From positions 1 to 64,000 of the forward strand of contig NZ_BMNN01000007.1 in NCBI RefSeq assembly GCF_014646575.1: 64,000 nucleotides of DNA, in the 5' to 3' direction. The first letter of the stretch is position 1. Every line of letters starts with the position of its first letter. The translations under genes and the position numbers were made by a program. The DNA comes from Halopseudomonas pertucinogena. Lineage in GTDB: Bacteria > Pseudomonadota > Gammaproteobacteria > Pseudomonadales > Pseudomonadaceae. Positions 8,400 through 16,535 of this stretch are shown one piece after another. The notes below the pieces were generated by a model, which was not told the DNA's origin, searched no databases, and saw nothing but the letters and a program-made list of their open reading frames with translations.

Positions 8400-9206
8400 C
8401 TACTCCTTGAAGTAGACCGACTGGGTACTGGTCAGCAGCAGGACGCCATCCTCCGACCACAGGTGCGCCACCTGATCCGAATAGTTGGCGTGCAGTCTCG
8501 ACGCCCGGGCCTGGCCCAGCACGAAACCGGTCCCCACCTTCTCCAGTTCATCGCGGGTAGCGTGGAAATAGTGCGTCATGGATACCGTGCCGGAGGGCGT
8601 GAAGGTCTCGCGCAGCATGAAGATGCGCGGCGCAAAGACATCACCCAGCGCGGTCAGCGAGGCATAGTCCAGAGCGCGCTCGGGAAAGTCCCGCACCCAC
8701 AGCAGTGATTCGGTGTCGGCCGGCTGGTCTGCCGGGCGGCGCATCAGCGGAATGCCATGCACGAAGCGGAAGTCATACTGCCTGAACCAGTTGCGGATGC
8801 TCAGATCGATTCGCTGAAGCGTCTGGGGGGCAGGAGCCGCAGGCGGGCCGAGGGGCTGCTCGGTCAGCGTCTCGCGCCGGTTGGCGAAAAACGCGGTGGC
8901 GCTGGTCACTACCTCGCCATTCTGCTTCTGCAATATCAGCCAGTGCTGGGTCGAACGGTTGGTACGCAGCGGTGTGGCCTCGATCTCGAACTCGCCGGCC
9001 GCTACCGGTCCGGCAAAGTTGACCGTCAGCGACACCGGGTCGCCGAGACGCTGCGGGTGCAGCAGCACCGCATTCAGCAGGGTGGCAGCGGTTGAGCCGC
9101 CGAAGGGGCCAACCATGTTCTCGAAGGCTTCGCTGGTCTCCCCCCGGTACAGGTTGGGGGCCAGCGGCGTCAGGGCGATGGCCTGATCAAACAGATGACT
9201 GCTCAT
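8400..9206 (-). CDS. TesB-like acyl-CoA thioesterase (double hotdog)
   Basis: 268 residues from the ATG at 9206, which follows GGAAACAAT; the frame extends a little further upstream. The N-terminal hotdog has NMVGPFGGSTAATLLNAVLLHP, and the C-terminal hotdog has LTALGDVFAPRIFMLRETF and SMTHYFHATRDEL, typical of the thioesterase-like (4HBT_3/TesB) family, which hydrolyses acyl-CoA to free acid and CoA. It is convergent with the ligase-crotonase pair, 11 bases between stops. In context it may recycle CoA from dead-end acyl-CoAs in the adjacent catabolic cluster; that is inference. Confidence 0.85.
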   Translation of the reverse strand: MSSHLFDQAIALTPLAPNLYRGETSEAFENMVGPFGGSTAATLLNAVLLHPQRLGDPVSLTVNFAGPVAAGEFEIEATPLRTNRSTQHWLILQKQNGEVVTSATAFFANRRETLTEQPLGPPAAPAPQTLQRIDLSIRNWFRQYDFRFVHGIPLMRRPADQPADTESLLWVRDFPERALDYASLTALGDVFAPRIFMLRETFTPSGTVSMTHYFHATRDELEKVGTGFVLGQARASRLHANYSDQVAHLWSEDGVLLLTSTQSVYFKE

Positions 9207-9327
9207 TATTGTTTCCATTGGCAGGCTTGGGTGGCGCACATCCTAGGTACTGCAGGGGCAGTGGGCAAGCTGATATCGCCCCGTGAATCCGGCGGCATGC
9301 ACAGTGGCGATACACGGGGCCGGAAAG

Positions 9328-9355
9328 CATGATCCCGGCGCAGGCCGGGATCATG
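9328..9355 (-). terminator. Perfect 12-bp hairpin downstream of the PEBP gene
   Basis: CATGATCCCGGC (9328-9339), loop GCAG, then GCCGGGATCATG (9344-9355). It lies 30 bases past the stop of the PEBP-family gene. No T run is present, so termination is uncertain; the sequence also resembles the GC-rich intergenic hairpins that recur in proteobacterial genomes. Confidence 0.45.
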
Positions 9356-9384
9356 GGGCATCAGGTCTGGCGGTACCGCACGGC

Positions 9385-9867
9385 TCAGCCGCGCTGGTAG
9401 GTTCCGACCAGACGGTTCATCGCCAGGGTGTGAGGCTCGACCTTCGCCAGCAGCTGCCACATGTCCAGGCCGTCCTCCAGATTCGGCTCGCAATCCAGCG
9501 CAAGAATCCAGAAGTAGTACTTATGCTGACCATGACCCTCAGGAGGCATGGGGCCGCCATAGCCGGGCTTGCCGAAGTTGGTCGGACCATCGGTGTGGTG
9601 CTTGCACCCTTCGGGCAAAGAGGTGACATCAGCCGGAATGTTGTAGTGCACCCAGTGCACGAAACCGTAGGTGCCGTTGGCCGACACCAGCGGGGCATCC
9701 GGGTCGTGGCAGATCACGGCAAAGCTTTTTGTACCGGCCGGCGCGCCACTCCAGCTCAGGGCCGGGGAGACGTCCTCGCCTTCGCCGGTATGGCGGGTGG
9801 GGATGGGGCCGTCGTTGGCGAAGGCGCCGCTGGTCAGTTGCAGGTCGAGATTCAAGGCAAAACCCAT
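9385..9867 (-). CDS. YbhB/YbcL-family (PEBP-like, Raf kinase inhibitor-like) protein
   Basis: 160-residue cytoplasmic protein of the phosphatidylethanolamine-binding-protein fold, the usual bacterial length. It shows the conserved CHDPDAPLVS and FVHWVHYNIPA segments and the ligand-pocket region GYGGPMPPEGHGQHKYYF. No signal peptide is seen. The molecular role of bacterial members (YbhB/YbcL) is poorly defined; several bind small anionic ligands. It is followed by a strong hairpin and preceded by a small membrane-protein gene 26 bases upstream on the same strand, so the two may be cotranscribed. Confidence 0.92.
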   Translation of the reverse strand: MGFALNLDLQLTSGAFANDGPIPTRHTGEGEDVSPALSWSGAPAGTKSFAVICHDPDAPLVSANGTYGFVHWVHYNIPADVTSLPEGCKHHTDGPTNFGKPGYGGPMPPEGHGQHKYYFWILALDCEPNLEDGLDMWQLLAKVEPHTLAMNRLVGTYQRG

Positions 9868-9893
9868 GGTGTTCTCCTTATCCAGGAAGGTGA

Positions 9894-10190
9894 CTAACGG
9901 ATCAGGCTGCTCAGCAACCAGAGGCCGAGCAACAGCCAGATGATCCCGCGGATGAATCGCTTTCTGATGAACGAGCTGAAACCGAGGTAGATCAGGAACA
10001 GCCCGAGAATGACAAAGGCGATGCTGAGAATGCTGCTGTCCACCCCCAGCGCCCGGGAAAAGCCGTGGACGAAGGCGCTGCTGGCGCCGCTGAGCATGTC
10101 GAACACCCAGGCCAGACCATCAACAATCAGCCGGACAAGGGTACCAAAGGCCTGGCCCAGCCATTCAAAGGGATTGGTGTTCAGTTGCAT
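9894..10190 (-). CDS. Small two-helix membrane protein, unknown function
   Basis: 98 residues beginning MQLNTNPFEWLGQAFGTLVR. The open frame extends upstream to 10430, but that part runs through the intergenic repeat and is not credible as protein. Two hydrophobic stretches stand out: SSILSIAFVILGLFLIYLGF at about residues 52-71, and GIIWLLLGLWLLSSLI at the C-terminus, separated by a basic turn (RKRFIRG). This suggests a small inner-membrane hairpin protein. It has no recognisable domain. It precedes the PEBP-family gene by 26 bases. Confidence 0.6.
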   Translation of the reverse strand: MQLNTNPFEWLGQAFGTLVRLIVDGLAWVFDMLSGASSAFVHGFSRALGVDSSILSIAFVILGLFLIYLGFSSFIRKRFIRGIIWLLLGLWLLSSLIR

Positions 10191-10278
10191 CGGGGCGCTT
10201 CCGGTTCGATGGGATCGATACCATAGCAGAGATTGGTGTGGGGTCAGAAGTTCCGGGGGTGGTTCGCGGGGGTGGATT

Positions 10279-10409
10279 CCCCCTCTCCCCCCGCCCCTCT
10301 CCCGCAAGGGGAGAGGGGAGCGCAGCGGTGTATGTCTGACATCACTACTATCAGCGGCATCAGCACTGCTCCCTCTCCCCTTGCGGGAGAGGGCTGGGGA
10401 GAGGGGGAG
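10279..10409. repeat. REP-like inverted doublet
   Basis: Two copies of a roughly 41-bp C/G-rich hairpin unit, 10279-10319 and 10369-10409, lie in opposite orientation with 49 bases between. Each contains CCTCTCCCGCAAGGGGAGAGG or its complement. A paired inverted arrangement between genes is the layout of REP doublets (REPINs), mobilised by RAYT transposases. No RAYT gene is in this window. Confidence 0.75.
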
Positions 10410-10416
10410 CAGACCA

Positions 10417-11616
10417 TCAGACCCGCTCAATCACCGCTGCAACACCCTGGCCCAGCCCAATGCACAGACTCACCAGCGCATAACGCTTGCCGGTACGTTC
10501 CAGCTGGCGCAGGGCGGTCAGGGTCAGGCGCGCGCCGGAGGCGCCCAGCGGGTGGCCGACGGCGATGGCACCACCGTTGGGGTTCAGGCGCGGGTCGTCG
10601 AAGGCAATACCCAGCTGCTTGGCGCAGCCCAGTACCTGAGCGGCGAAGGCTTCGTTGATCTCGATCACGTCCATGTCGTCCAGGGTCAGACCGGCACGGC
10701 TGAGCGCTTTCTTGCATGCCTCGACCGGGCCCAGGCCCATGATGCGGGGCGCAACGCCGGAAACAGCACCGGCGAGGATGCGGGCACGGGGCTTGATGCC
10801 GTACTTCTGGCCGATGGCCTCGCTGCCGATGATCAGGGCCGCGGCGCCATCGTTGACGCCGGAGGCGTTGCCGGCGGTGACCACACCACCACCGAACAGC
10901 GGACGCAGGCCGGCCAAGGCTTCCAGGTCGCTGGACGGGCGCGGGTGCTCGTCCTGGTCTACCACCTTGTTCGGCTTCTTGCGGCCCTGGGGCACTTCGA
11001 TGGGGTGGATTTCCTCGGCGAAGAAGCCTTCGGCACGGGCCTTCTCGTACAGCGCCTGGCTACGAGCGGCGTAGGTGTCGGCCTCCTCGCGGCTGATGCC
11101 CAAGTCCGCCGCTACGTTGTCGGCGGTCTGCGGCATGGTGTCGTCACCGTACTGTTCTTCCACCTTCGGGTTGGGGAAGCGCGCACCGATGGTGCTGTCG
11201 AAGGCGCGGAAGTCGCGAGAGTAGGGGCTTTCGCTCTTGGCGATGACGAAGGGTGCACGGCTCATGCTTTCCACGCCGCCAGCCAGGAACAGCTCGCCTT
11301 CGCCGGACTTCACCGCGCGGGCAGCATCGAGAATGGCAGCCAGACCCGAGCCGCACAGGCGGTTGACGGTGACACCGGCCACTTCCTGGGGCAGGCCGGC
11401 CAGCAGGCCGGCGTGGCGGGCGACGTTGCGGGCGTCTTCACCGGCCTGGTTGGTATTGCCCATGACAATGTCTTCGTAGTCCTGGCCGTCGAAGGGGTTG
11501 CGGGCGACCACAGCGCGGATCACCTCGGCCAGCAGGTCGTCCGGGCGCACCGGCGCCAGGGCACCGGCGTGGCGGCCGAAGGGCGAGCGCAAACCATCAT
11601 AGATATAAGCAGTCAT
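10417..11616 (-). CDS. Acetyl-CoA acyltransferase (thiolase; PcaF/PaaJ-like)
   Basis: 399-residue thiolase, full length. The nucleophilic cysteine is in NRLCGSGLAAI, and the catalytic histidine and second cysteine are in GGAIAVGHPLGASGAR and LVSLCIGLGQGVAAV. EINEAFAAQVLGCAKQLG is also conserved. The region AGEDARNVARHAGLLAGLP and the overall sequence fit beta-ketoadipyl-CoA/3-oxoacyl-CoA thiolases such as PcaF and PaaJ. It starts four bases after the PaaH-like gene stops, so the two form an operon that would oxidise and cleave a 3-hydroxyacyl-CoA. The true chain specificity is not resolved from sequence. Confidence 0.93.
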   Translation of the reverse strand: MTAYIYDGLRSPFGRHAGALAPVRPDDLLAEVIRAVVARNPFDGQDYEDIVMGNTNQAGEDARNVARHAGLLAGLPQEVAGVTVNRLCGSGLAAILDAARAVKSGEGELFLAGGVESMSRAPFVIAKSESPYSRDFRAFDSTIGARFPNPKVEEQYGDDTMPQTADNVAADLGISREEADTYAARSQALYEKARAEGFFAEEIHPIEVPQGRKKPNKVVDQDEHPRPSSDLEALAGLRPLFGGGVVTAGNASGVNDGAAALIIGSEAIGQKYGIKPRARILAGAVSGVAPRIMGLGPVEACKKALSRAGLTLDDMDVIEINEAFAAQVLGCAKQLGIAFDDPRLNPNGGAIAVGHPLGASGARLTLTALRQLERTGKRYALVSLCIGLGQGVAAVIERV

Positions 11617-11620
11617 CGGA

Positions 11621-13135
11621 TTACTCCTGGAAATCGGGGGCGGTCAACGGCAGGTCGAGCTGGACGCGGCGGCGCAGCCAGGGGCTGGGACGGTAGCGCG
11701 GCTCGCCATAGGTGGCCTGCATGTTGTTGAGAACGGTGAGAATGACCTGCTTGCCGTAGTGCTCGCCGAAGGCCAGCGGGCCCTTCGGGTAGCCCAGCGC
11801 AAGCTGGATGGCACGGTCCAGTGTGTCCGGTGTGGCGATGCCCTTCTGAGCGATTTCGGTACCCAGGTTCACCACGCTGGCAATCAGCCGCTGGATGACG
11901 AAACCGGGGGAGTCGTTTATCACTTCCACCGGCACGCCATCGGCGGCCAGGGCCTGGCGCGCCTGGGCAACCACATCGGCCTCGGCGGCGGGCTGGCGCA
12001 TCAGGGTGCGGCGCTTGTCCCAGCTGGCAAAGCTGTCCAGGGCCAGGGTGCGCGCCGCCGGCAGGCCCAGGCGGGTCAGGGCGGCGGTGCAGTCTTCACC
12101 CAGCGGCGTCACCAGGCAGATGGCCTCGGCGGACGGCGCATCGCCAGTCTCCAGGGTGGCGCCGGCGGCCTGCAGCACGGCAGCGACCTGGCTGCGCAGC
12201 CCCGGGTCATCGCTCTGCAGCCAGAACGGCCGGTTGATCAGCACGGTCTCCGGCGCAGGCTCGGGCTGCTCGATCTTCTGGCCGTCTTGATAACGGTAGA
12301 AGCCCTGGCCGGTCTTGCGGCCCAGCAGGCCGGCGGCGACGCGCTGACCGGCGATGAAGGAGGGGGTGTAGCGCGGGTCGTGGTAGAACTGCTCGTACAC
12401 CGACTCCATCACCGCGTGGGACACGTCCAACCCGGTCAGATCGAACAGCTCGAAGGGCCCCATGCGAAAGCCCGGGCCGTCGCGCAGGATGCGGTCGATC
12501 TGCTGCGGCGTGGCGACGCCTTCACTGAGCATGCGCAGGGCTTCGGTGCCGAAGGCGCGGCCGGCGTGGTTGACCAGGAAACCGGGGGTGTCGGGGGTAA
12601 TCGCCGGGAAGTGACCGGCCTTCTCGGCCAGGTCGACCAGGCCCTGGATGTAGCGCTCCTCGGTACGGGAGCCGCGCACCACCTCGACAATCTTCATCAG
12701 CGGCACGGGGTTGAAGAAGTGAAAGCCCGCGACCCGCTCGGGGCGGCGGCAGCCGGCGGCGATGCGGGTGACCGACAGCGACGAGGTGTTGGTGGCCAGC
12801 AGGCAGTCGTCGCTGACAATGGCTTCCAGATCGGTGAACAGCTTCTGCTTTACTTCCAGGATCTCGACGATGGCCTCGATGATCAGGTCGCAGTCCCTGA
12901 GCTGCTGCAGCTCGGCAGCGGGCTGCATACGCGCGTTGATCGCCTCGAACTCCGCCTCGCTGAGCTTGCCCTTGGCGACCTGGCGCTGGAGCAGGTTGCG
13001 GTTGAAGGCGAGGGCGTCGTCGATGGCCTCGGCTCGGGTGTCGAACAGCAGGACCTGCTGACCGCTGGTGGCGAACAGTTGGGCAATGCCGCGGCCCATG
13101 GCCCCGGCGCCGATAACGCCGATACGGTTGAACAT
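11621..13135 (-). CDS. 3-hydroxyacyl-CoA dehydrogenase, PaaH-like
   Basis: 504 residues from the ATG at 13135, preceded by GAGGAGCACCCAC; the frame extends 13 codons upstream without support. The N-terminal NAD-binding motif is IGVIGAGAMGRGIAQLF, followed by ATNTSSLSVTRIA, GFHFFNPVPLMKIVEVV and TPGFLVNHAGRAF. A second C-terminal dehydrogenase-like domain (SPGFVIQRLIASVVNLG) gives the roughly 500-residue length typical of PaaH/PaaC of phenylacetate catabolism. No other paa genes are present, so it may serve another acyl-CoA route with the adjacent thiolase. A perfect 7+3+7 palindrome lies 30 bases upstream. Confidence 0.9.
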   Translation of the reverse strand: MFNRIGVIGAGAMGRGIAQLFATSGQQVLLFDTRAEAIDDALAFNRNLLQRQVAKGKLSEAEFEAINARMQPAAELQQLRDCDLIIEAIVEILEVKQKLFTDLEAIVSDDCLLATNTSSLSVTRIAAGCRRPERVAGFHFFNPVPLMKIVEVVRGSRTEERYIQGLVDLAEKAGHFPAITPDTPGFLVNHAGRAFGTEALRMLSEGVATPQQIDRILRDGPGFRMGPFELFDLTGLDVSHAVMESVYEQFYHDPRYTPSFIAGQRVAAGLLGRKTGQGFYRYQDGQKIEQPEPAPETVLINRPFWLQSDDPGLRSQVAAVLQAAGATLETGDAPSAEAICLVTPLGEDCTAALTRLGLPAARTLALDSFASWDKRRTLMRQPAAEADVVAQARQALAADGVPVEVINDSPGFVIQRLIASVVNLGTEIAQKGIATPDTLDRAIQLALGYPKGPLAFGEHYGKQVILTVLNNMQATYGEPRYRPSPWLRRRVQLDLPLTAPDFQE

Positions 13136-13164
13136 GTGGGTGCTCCTCGGTACTCTGATCGTCT

Positions 13165-13181
13165 GTTCCGCCATGCGGAAC
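13165..13181. promoter_or_regulatory. 17-bp palindromic operator upstream of the PaaH-like gene
   Basis: GTTCCGC-CAT-GCGGAAC is a perfect palindrome. A third half-element, TTCCG at 13186-13190, continues at ten-base spacing (TTCCG 13166, CGGAA 13176, TTCCG 13186), so it repeats on one DNA face. The architecture matches IclR-family operators, but the sequence differs from the sites near 5000 and 6060. Confidence 0.6.
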
Positions 13182-13350
13182 CATATTCCGTTTAATGTGT
13201 AACGAGAGTAAATCCTGGGCTGATCCAGTGCAAGTCGGCCGGCACATTTATCGGCTTATGCACCGCCATCAGCCCAGCCAATGTCGTTACGCGCATGCCG
13301 CCCCGTGGCATACTGCTGCCGCCGCCGTCGCGTCGGCCGTCAGGTAAATC

Positions 13351-13794
13351 GTGAGTGAGACATCCATGAGTGAAGACCAGAATCTGGCCGTGCAGAATTC
13401 GGTGACCGGTTTCTTTCAGGAGTTGGGTGCCGAGCTGCTGGAGTTCAAGCCCCAGCGCGCGGTAATCGGCCTGACGCTGGAAAAGCGTCACCTCAACAAT
13501 GCCAGCAACCTGCATGGCGGGGTGGTGGCCAGTCTGCTGGATGTGGCCATGGGGCTGTGCGGCACCCACGCCGACGATCCGGAGGAGCGCAGGGTGGCGA
13601 TCACCCTGTCGATGAACGTCAACTTCAGTGCGCCGGCCGGCGAGGGTGCGCGGGTGCGGGCGGTGGCGACCTGTCGCAAGCAGGGTCACAAGATCTTCAT
13701 GGCCAGCTGTGATCTGCTCGATGACCACGACACCCTGCTGGCCTTCGGCGAAGGTGTATTCAAGAAGGGTGCGCTGCGCAGAGATCTGCCATGA
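13351..13794 (+). CDS. PaaI-type hotdog thioesterase
   Basis: 147 residues from GTG at 13351, which has AGG nine bases upstream; ATG at 13366 is the alternative start. The single hotdog domain carries NLHGGVVASLLDVAMG, the HGG active-site helix of PaaI/YdiI thioesterases, plus ITLSMNVNFSAPAGEGARVRA. It should hydrolyse short or aromatic acyl-CoAs. It is transcribed away from the PaaH-like/thiolase operon across a 215-base gap containing a palindrome, and its stop overlaps the next gene's start by four bases, so it is coupled to an integral membrane protein. Confidence 0.87.
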   Translation: MSETSMSEDQNLAVQNSVTGFFQELGAELLEFKPQRAVIGLTLEKRHLNNASNLHGGVVASLLDVAMGLCGTHADDPEERRVAITLSMNVNFSAPAGEGARVRAVATCRKQGHKIFMASCDLLDDHDTLLAFGEGVFKKGALRRDLP

Positions 13795-15134
13795 CAGCGC
13801 TGTTGTTGCCGCTGGGCGTGGGACTCGAGCTGCTGGCGCTGGCCGGGCAGTGGCCGCACCTGAGCTGGGCTGCCGCGGCGGCGCTGGCCGCCTACTACCT
13901 GCTGCATTACCGGCGACTGCTTGTCTATCCCCGGGTACTGGGGCTGATTACCCTTGGCATGCTGATCGCACTGCTGGCATTCGGCGATCCGGAGCCGGCG
14001 CTGTGGGGCCAGCTGGCCAGCGCCATGGCCTATTACACCAGCTTCCTCGGCGCGCTGGGGCTCATCCAGCTGCTGGCCCGGCATCTGCCGCATCTGCGCG
14101 AGATGCACAAGGCACTGCTGACCGGGCGGCCACTGTGGCTCTACCCGCGCTATGTACTGACCGCCGGCAGTATCGGTTCGATTCTCAACTTCGGCATGAT
14201 GAGCCTGATGTGCGGTACGCTGCAGCAGCATCTGCAGCAGTATCCTCTGGATGAGGCGCAGCGCCGCTCCGGCATGCGCGTGGTCATGCTGGCGACCCTG
14301 CGTGGCTTCGCCCTGGTGCCGCTGGTGGCGCCAACCAGCGTGACCATCGCCATGCTCACCCGGGAGATGCCGGAACTGAGCTGGGCCGGCATGTTGCCCT
14401 ACGGCCTGACCGCAGCGGTGCTGTTGCTGCTGGTGGGCTGGCGTCGGGAAAACCGTAATCTGGTGGCGCTGCGTGACCATATCGGCGATGGCACGCCGGC
14501 CCGTGGCATGGGGCAGCTGCTGTTTGGGAGCCTGCTGGGGCTGAGCGCCATCGGGCTGCTGGCCTCGGTCTCGGTTCTGAGTCCATCCCAGGCGGCGATG
14601 ATCCTGATTCCGCTGGGAATGGCGGCTTACCTGCTCTGGCGCGAGCGCTCGCCACGGCGTGTGATGCAACAGATGACCGACAACCTGGTGGCCATGCACA
14701 ACGAGATGTTCATCTTTGGTTGCGCTGCGCTGATGGGCGGAATGCTCGGCGCGACGGTGCCTCTTGAGCAGCTGGCCGCCTGGCTGGCGCTGAAGCCGGA
14801 GTACAGCGTGGTGCTTGCCACGGGCAGCCTGCTCGGGATCATCCTGTTGGCGCTGGTGGGCATCGCGCCGATTGTCTCGCTGGCGCTGATGGTCGGCCTG
14901 CTGGCGGAGCTGGCGCGGCTGGGGGTACCCATTCTCACCCCGGCGGTGGGGTTGATCTGCGGCTTCTCCATCTCCATGATCTTCGCCCCGTTCGGGCCGT
15001 CGACGCTGATCCTGTCCCGTTACAGCGAGGTCAGTCCGTACCAGGTGGTATTCAGATGGAATGGTCCCTTCGTGGCGACTGCCATTCCCCTGCTGATTGC
15101 CCTGCTGGTTATCATTCACTGGCTGGTCAACTGA
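13791..15134 (+). CDS. Polytopic membrane protein, probable transporter of unknown substrate
   Basis: 447 residues with about ten to twelve hydrophobic segments and few charged loops. Notable features are a loop [20 protein letters not shown] with [19 protein letters not shown], and a second-half [20 protein letters not shown]. The two halves look loosely repeated (helix-loop-helix with GP/NFG breaks), as in ion-transporter-like folds. I do not recognise the family. It overlaps the hotdog thioesterase by four bases (ATGA), so the pair is translationally coupled, and mutM follows 31 bases later. An organic-anion exporter or importer tied to acyl-CoA hydrolysis is possible but unproven. Confidence 0.7.
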   Translation: MTALLLPLGVGLELLALAGQWPHLSWAAAAALAAYYLLHYRRLLVYPRVLGLITLGMLIALLAFGDPEPALWGQLASAMAYYTSFLGALGLIQLLARHLPHLREMHKALLTGRPLWLYPRYVLTAGSIGSILNFGMMSLMCGTLQQHLQQYPLDEAQRRSGMRVVMLATLRGFALVPLVAPTSVTIAMLTREMPELSWAGMLPYGLTAAVLLLLVGWRRENRNLVALRDHIGDGTPARGMGQLLFGSLLGLSAIGLLASVSVLSPSQAAMILIPLGMAAYLLWRERSPRRVMQQMTDNLVAMHNEMFIFGCAALMGGMLGATVPLEQLAAWLALKPEYSVVLATGSLLGIILLALVGIAPIVSLALMVGLLAELARLGVPILTPAVGLICGFSISMIFAPFGPSTLILSRYSEVSPYQVVFRWNGPFVATAIPLLIALLVIIHWLVN

Positions 15135-15165
15135 TTCCGGTCGGCCGCAGAAGGATAAGGTACTG

Positions 15166-15978
15166 ATGCCTGAGCTACCTGAAGTCGAAACTACCCGTCG
15201 GGGCATCGCCCCGCATCTGCAGGGCCATCGTGTTACCCGCCTGATCGTGCGGGATGCCCGGCTGCGCTGGCCGATTCCCGAGGATCTGGCGATCCAGATC
15301 GAGGACCAGACCTTCACGGCGGTCCGCCGCCGCGCCAAGTATCTGCTGATGGATATCGGCGGCGGCACGCTGATCTGCCACCTGGGCATGTCCGGCAGTC
15401 TGCGGCTGGTGCCGGCTGCCACCCCCGCGCTGAAGCACGAGCACGTCGATATCGAACTGGATAGCGGCCTCACCCTGCGCTACACGGACCCGCGGCGCTT
15501 CGGCGCCATGCTCTGGCAGCGCGCCGGGGAGGTGCATCCGCTGCTGGCCAGTCTCGGCCCGGAGCCCCTGTCAGAGGAGTTCGACGGCGCGCGGCTGTAT
15601 CAGCTGTCGCGCCGGCGCAGCATGGCGGTCAAGCCGTTCATCATGGACAACGCGGTGGTGGTCGGGGTGGGTAACATCTATGCCACCGAAGCGCTGTTCG
15701 CCGCCGGCATCGATCCGCGCCGGGAGGCCGGCCGGATCAGCTGGGCCCGCTATGATCTGCTCGCCGGGGAGATCCGCAAGGTGCTGGCGCGTGCCATCGA
15801 GAGTGGCGGAACCACTTTGCGCGACTTCATCGGCGGAGATGGCAAGCCGGGGTACTTCCAGCAGGAGCTGTTCGTCTACGGCCGGGGCGGTCAGCTGTGC
15901 AAGGTCTGTGGTACCACCCTGTCGGAATGCCGACTCGGTCAGCGCAGCACGGTATTCTGCCGCCGCTGCCAGCGCTGA
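15166..15978 (+). CDS. mutM: Formamidopyrimidine-DNA glycosylase (Fpg/MutM)
   Basis: 270 residues, normal length. The start is the ATG at 15166 behind AAGGATAAGG, because mature Fpg must begin with the catalytic proline: [13 protein letters not shown] supplies Pro2 and Glu3. Further family features are a lysine-containing [11 protein letters not shown] loop, the H2TH region [19 protein letters not shown], and a C-terminal zinc finger with four cysteines (CKVCG... CRRC). The enzyme excises 8-oxoguanine and FapyG from DNA and nicks the AP site. It is followed by a small exported protein gene. Confidence 0.97.
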   Translation: MPELPEVETTRRGIAPHLQGHRVTRLIVRDARLRWPIPEDLAIQIEDQTFTAVRRRAKYLLMDIGGGTLICHLGMSGSLRLVPAATPALKHEHVDIELDSGLTLRYTDPRRFGAMLWQRAGEVHPLLASLGPEPLSEEFDGARLYQLSRRRSMAVKPFIMDNAVVVGVGNIYATEALFAAGIDPRREAGRISWARYDLLAGEIRKVLARAIESGGTTLRDFIGGDGKPGYFQQELFVYGRGGQLCKVCGTTLSECRLGQRSTVFCRRCQR

Positions 15979-16045
15979 GCTGCAAAAATGTGCGCCCGGT
16001 AGCCTTTTGCCGGCCCGACACGTTCCCTGGCAGGCTGATTATGCC

Positions 16046-16051
16046 TACAAT
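16046..16051 (+). promoter_or_regulatory. Possible promoter (-10 element) for the small exported protein
   Basis: TACAAT at 16046-16051 with TTCCCT 17 bases upstream (16023-16028, three of six consensus matches). It lies 82 bases before the ATG at 16134. Confidence 0.25.
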
Positions 16052-16133
16052 GCTGAGGATGGCGCTCCGGGATGGGGCGCCGGGATAACACCAATAACGC
16101 CGCTTATCGGGCTCACCATCAGGGATTACCACT

Positions 16134-16475
16134 ATGCGCCTGTCTCGTCACTTCACAGCATTGTTTGCCGGCATGCTGCTCGCCGGCAGTGTCATGGCCA
16201 CCGAGGCCAACTACGGTTATCAGGAGAATGTCGACAACCCCGGCATCTTCGCCATGGTCGGCGACCTGATCATTGCCAGGCCGATCGGCGCGGCCATCAC
16301 GGCGGTGGGCGCCGCTGCCTTTGTCGTCAGTCTGCCGTTCACCGCGCTGGCCGGCAACACCGCCGAGGCGGGGCAGGAACTGGTGGTGCGCCCGGGTCGG
16401 GAAACCTTCATGCGCTGCCTGGGCTGCACCAAGGCCGGCTACGGTCGCAAGCAGCAGGACGAAAGCAGCTGGTAG
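16134..16475 (+). CDS. Small exported or membrane-associated protein, unknown function
   Basis: 113 residues. The N-terminus [22 protein letters not shown] is a signal peptide with likely cleavage after VMA. The mature part begins [19 protein letters not shown] and has one hydrophobic stretch, [22 protein letters not shown], at roughly residues 50-71. A C-terminal [11 protein letters not shown] contains a CxxC pair and a basic tail. It looks like a periplasm-facing inner-membrane-anchored protein. I do not recognise a family; comparable small genes near mutM in pseudomonads are sometimes named multidrug transporter without support. Confidence 0.65.
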   Translation: MRLSRHFTALFAGMLLAGSVMATEANYGYQENVDNPGIFAMVGDLIIARPIGAAITAVGAAAFVVSLPFTALAGNTAEAGQELVVRPGRETFMRCLGCTKAGYGRKQQDESSW

Positions 16476-16535
16476 GACCCTGCACACCGGGTAGTACGGT
16501 AGCGGGGGGTTGTCTGTAGTCTGTCGGGGCCTGGG

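Noticed and set aside
13686-15473. 595-residue frame antisense to the membrane protein and mutM
   Set aside because: Glutamine/histidine/arginine-rich and domain-free, a shadow of the plus-strand genes, which have clear ribosome sites and motifs.
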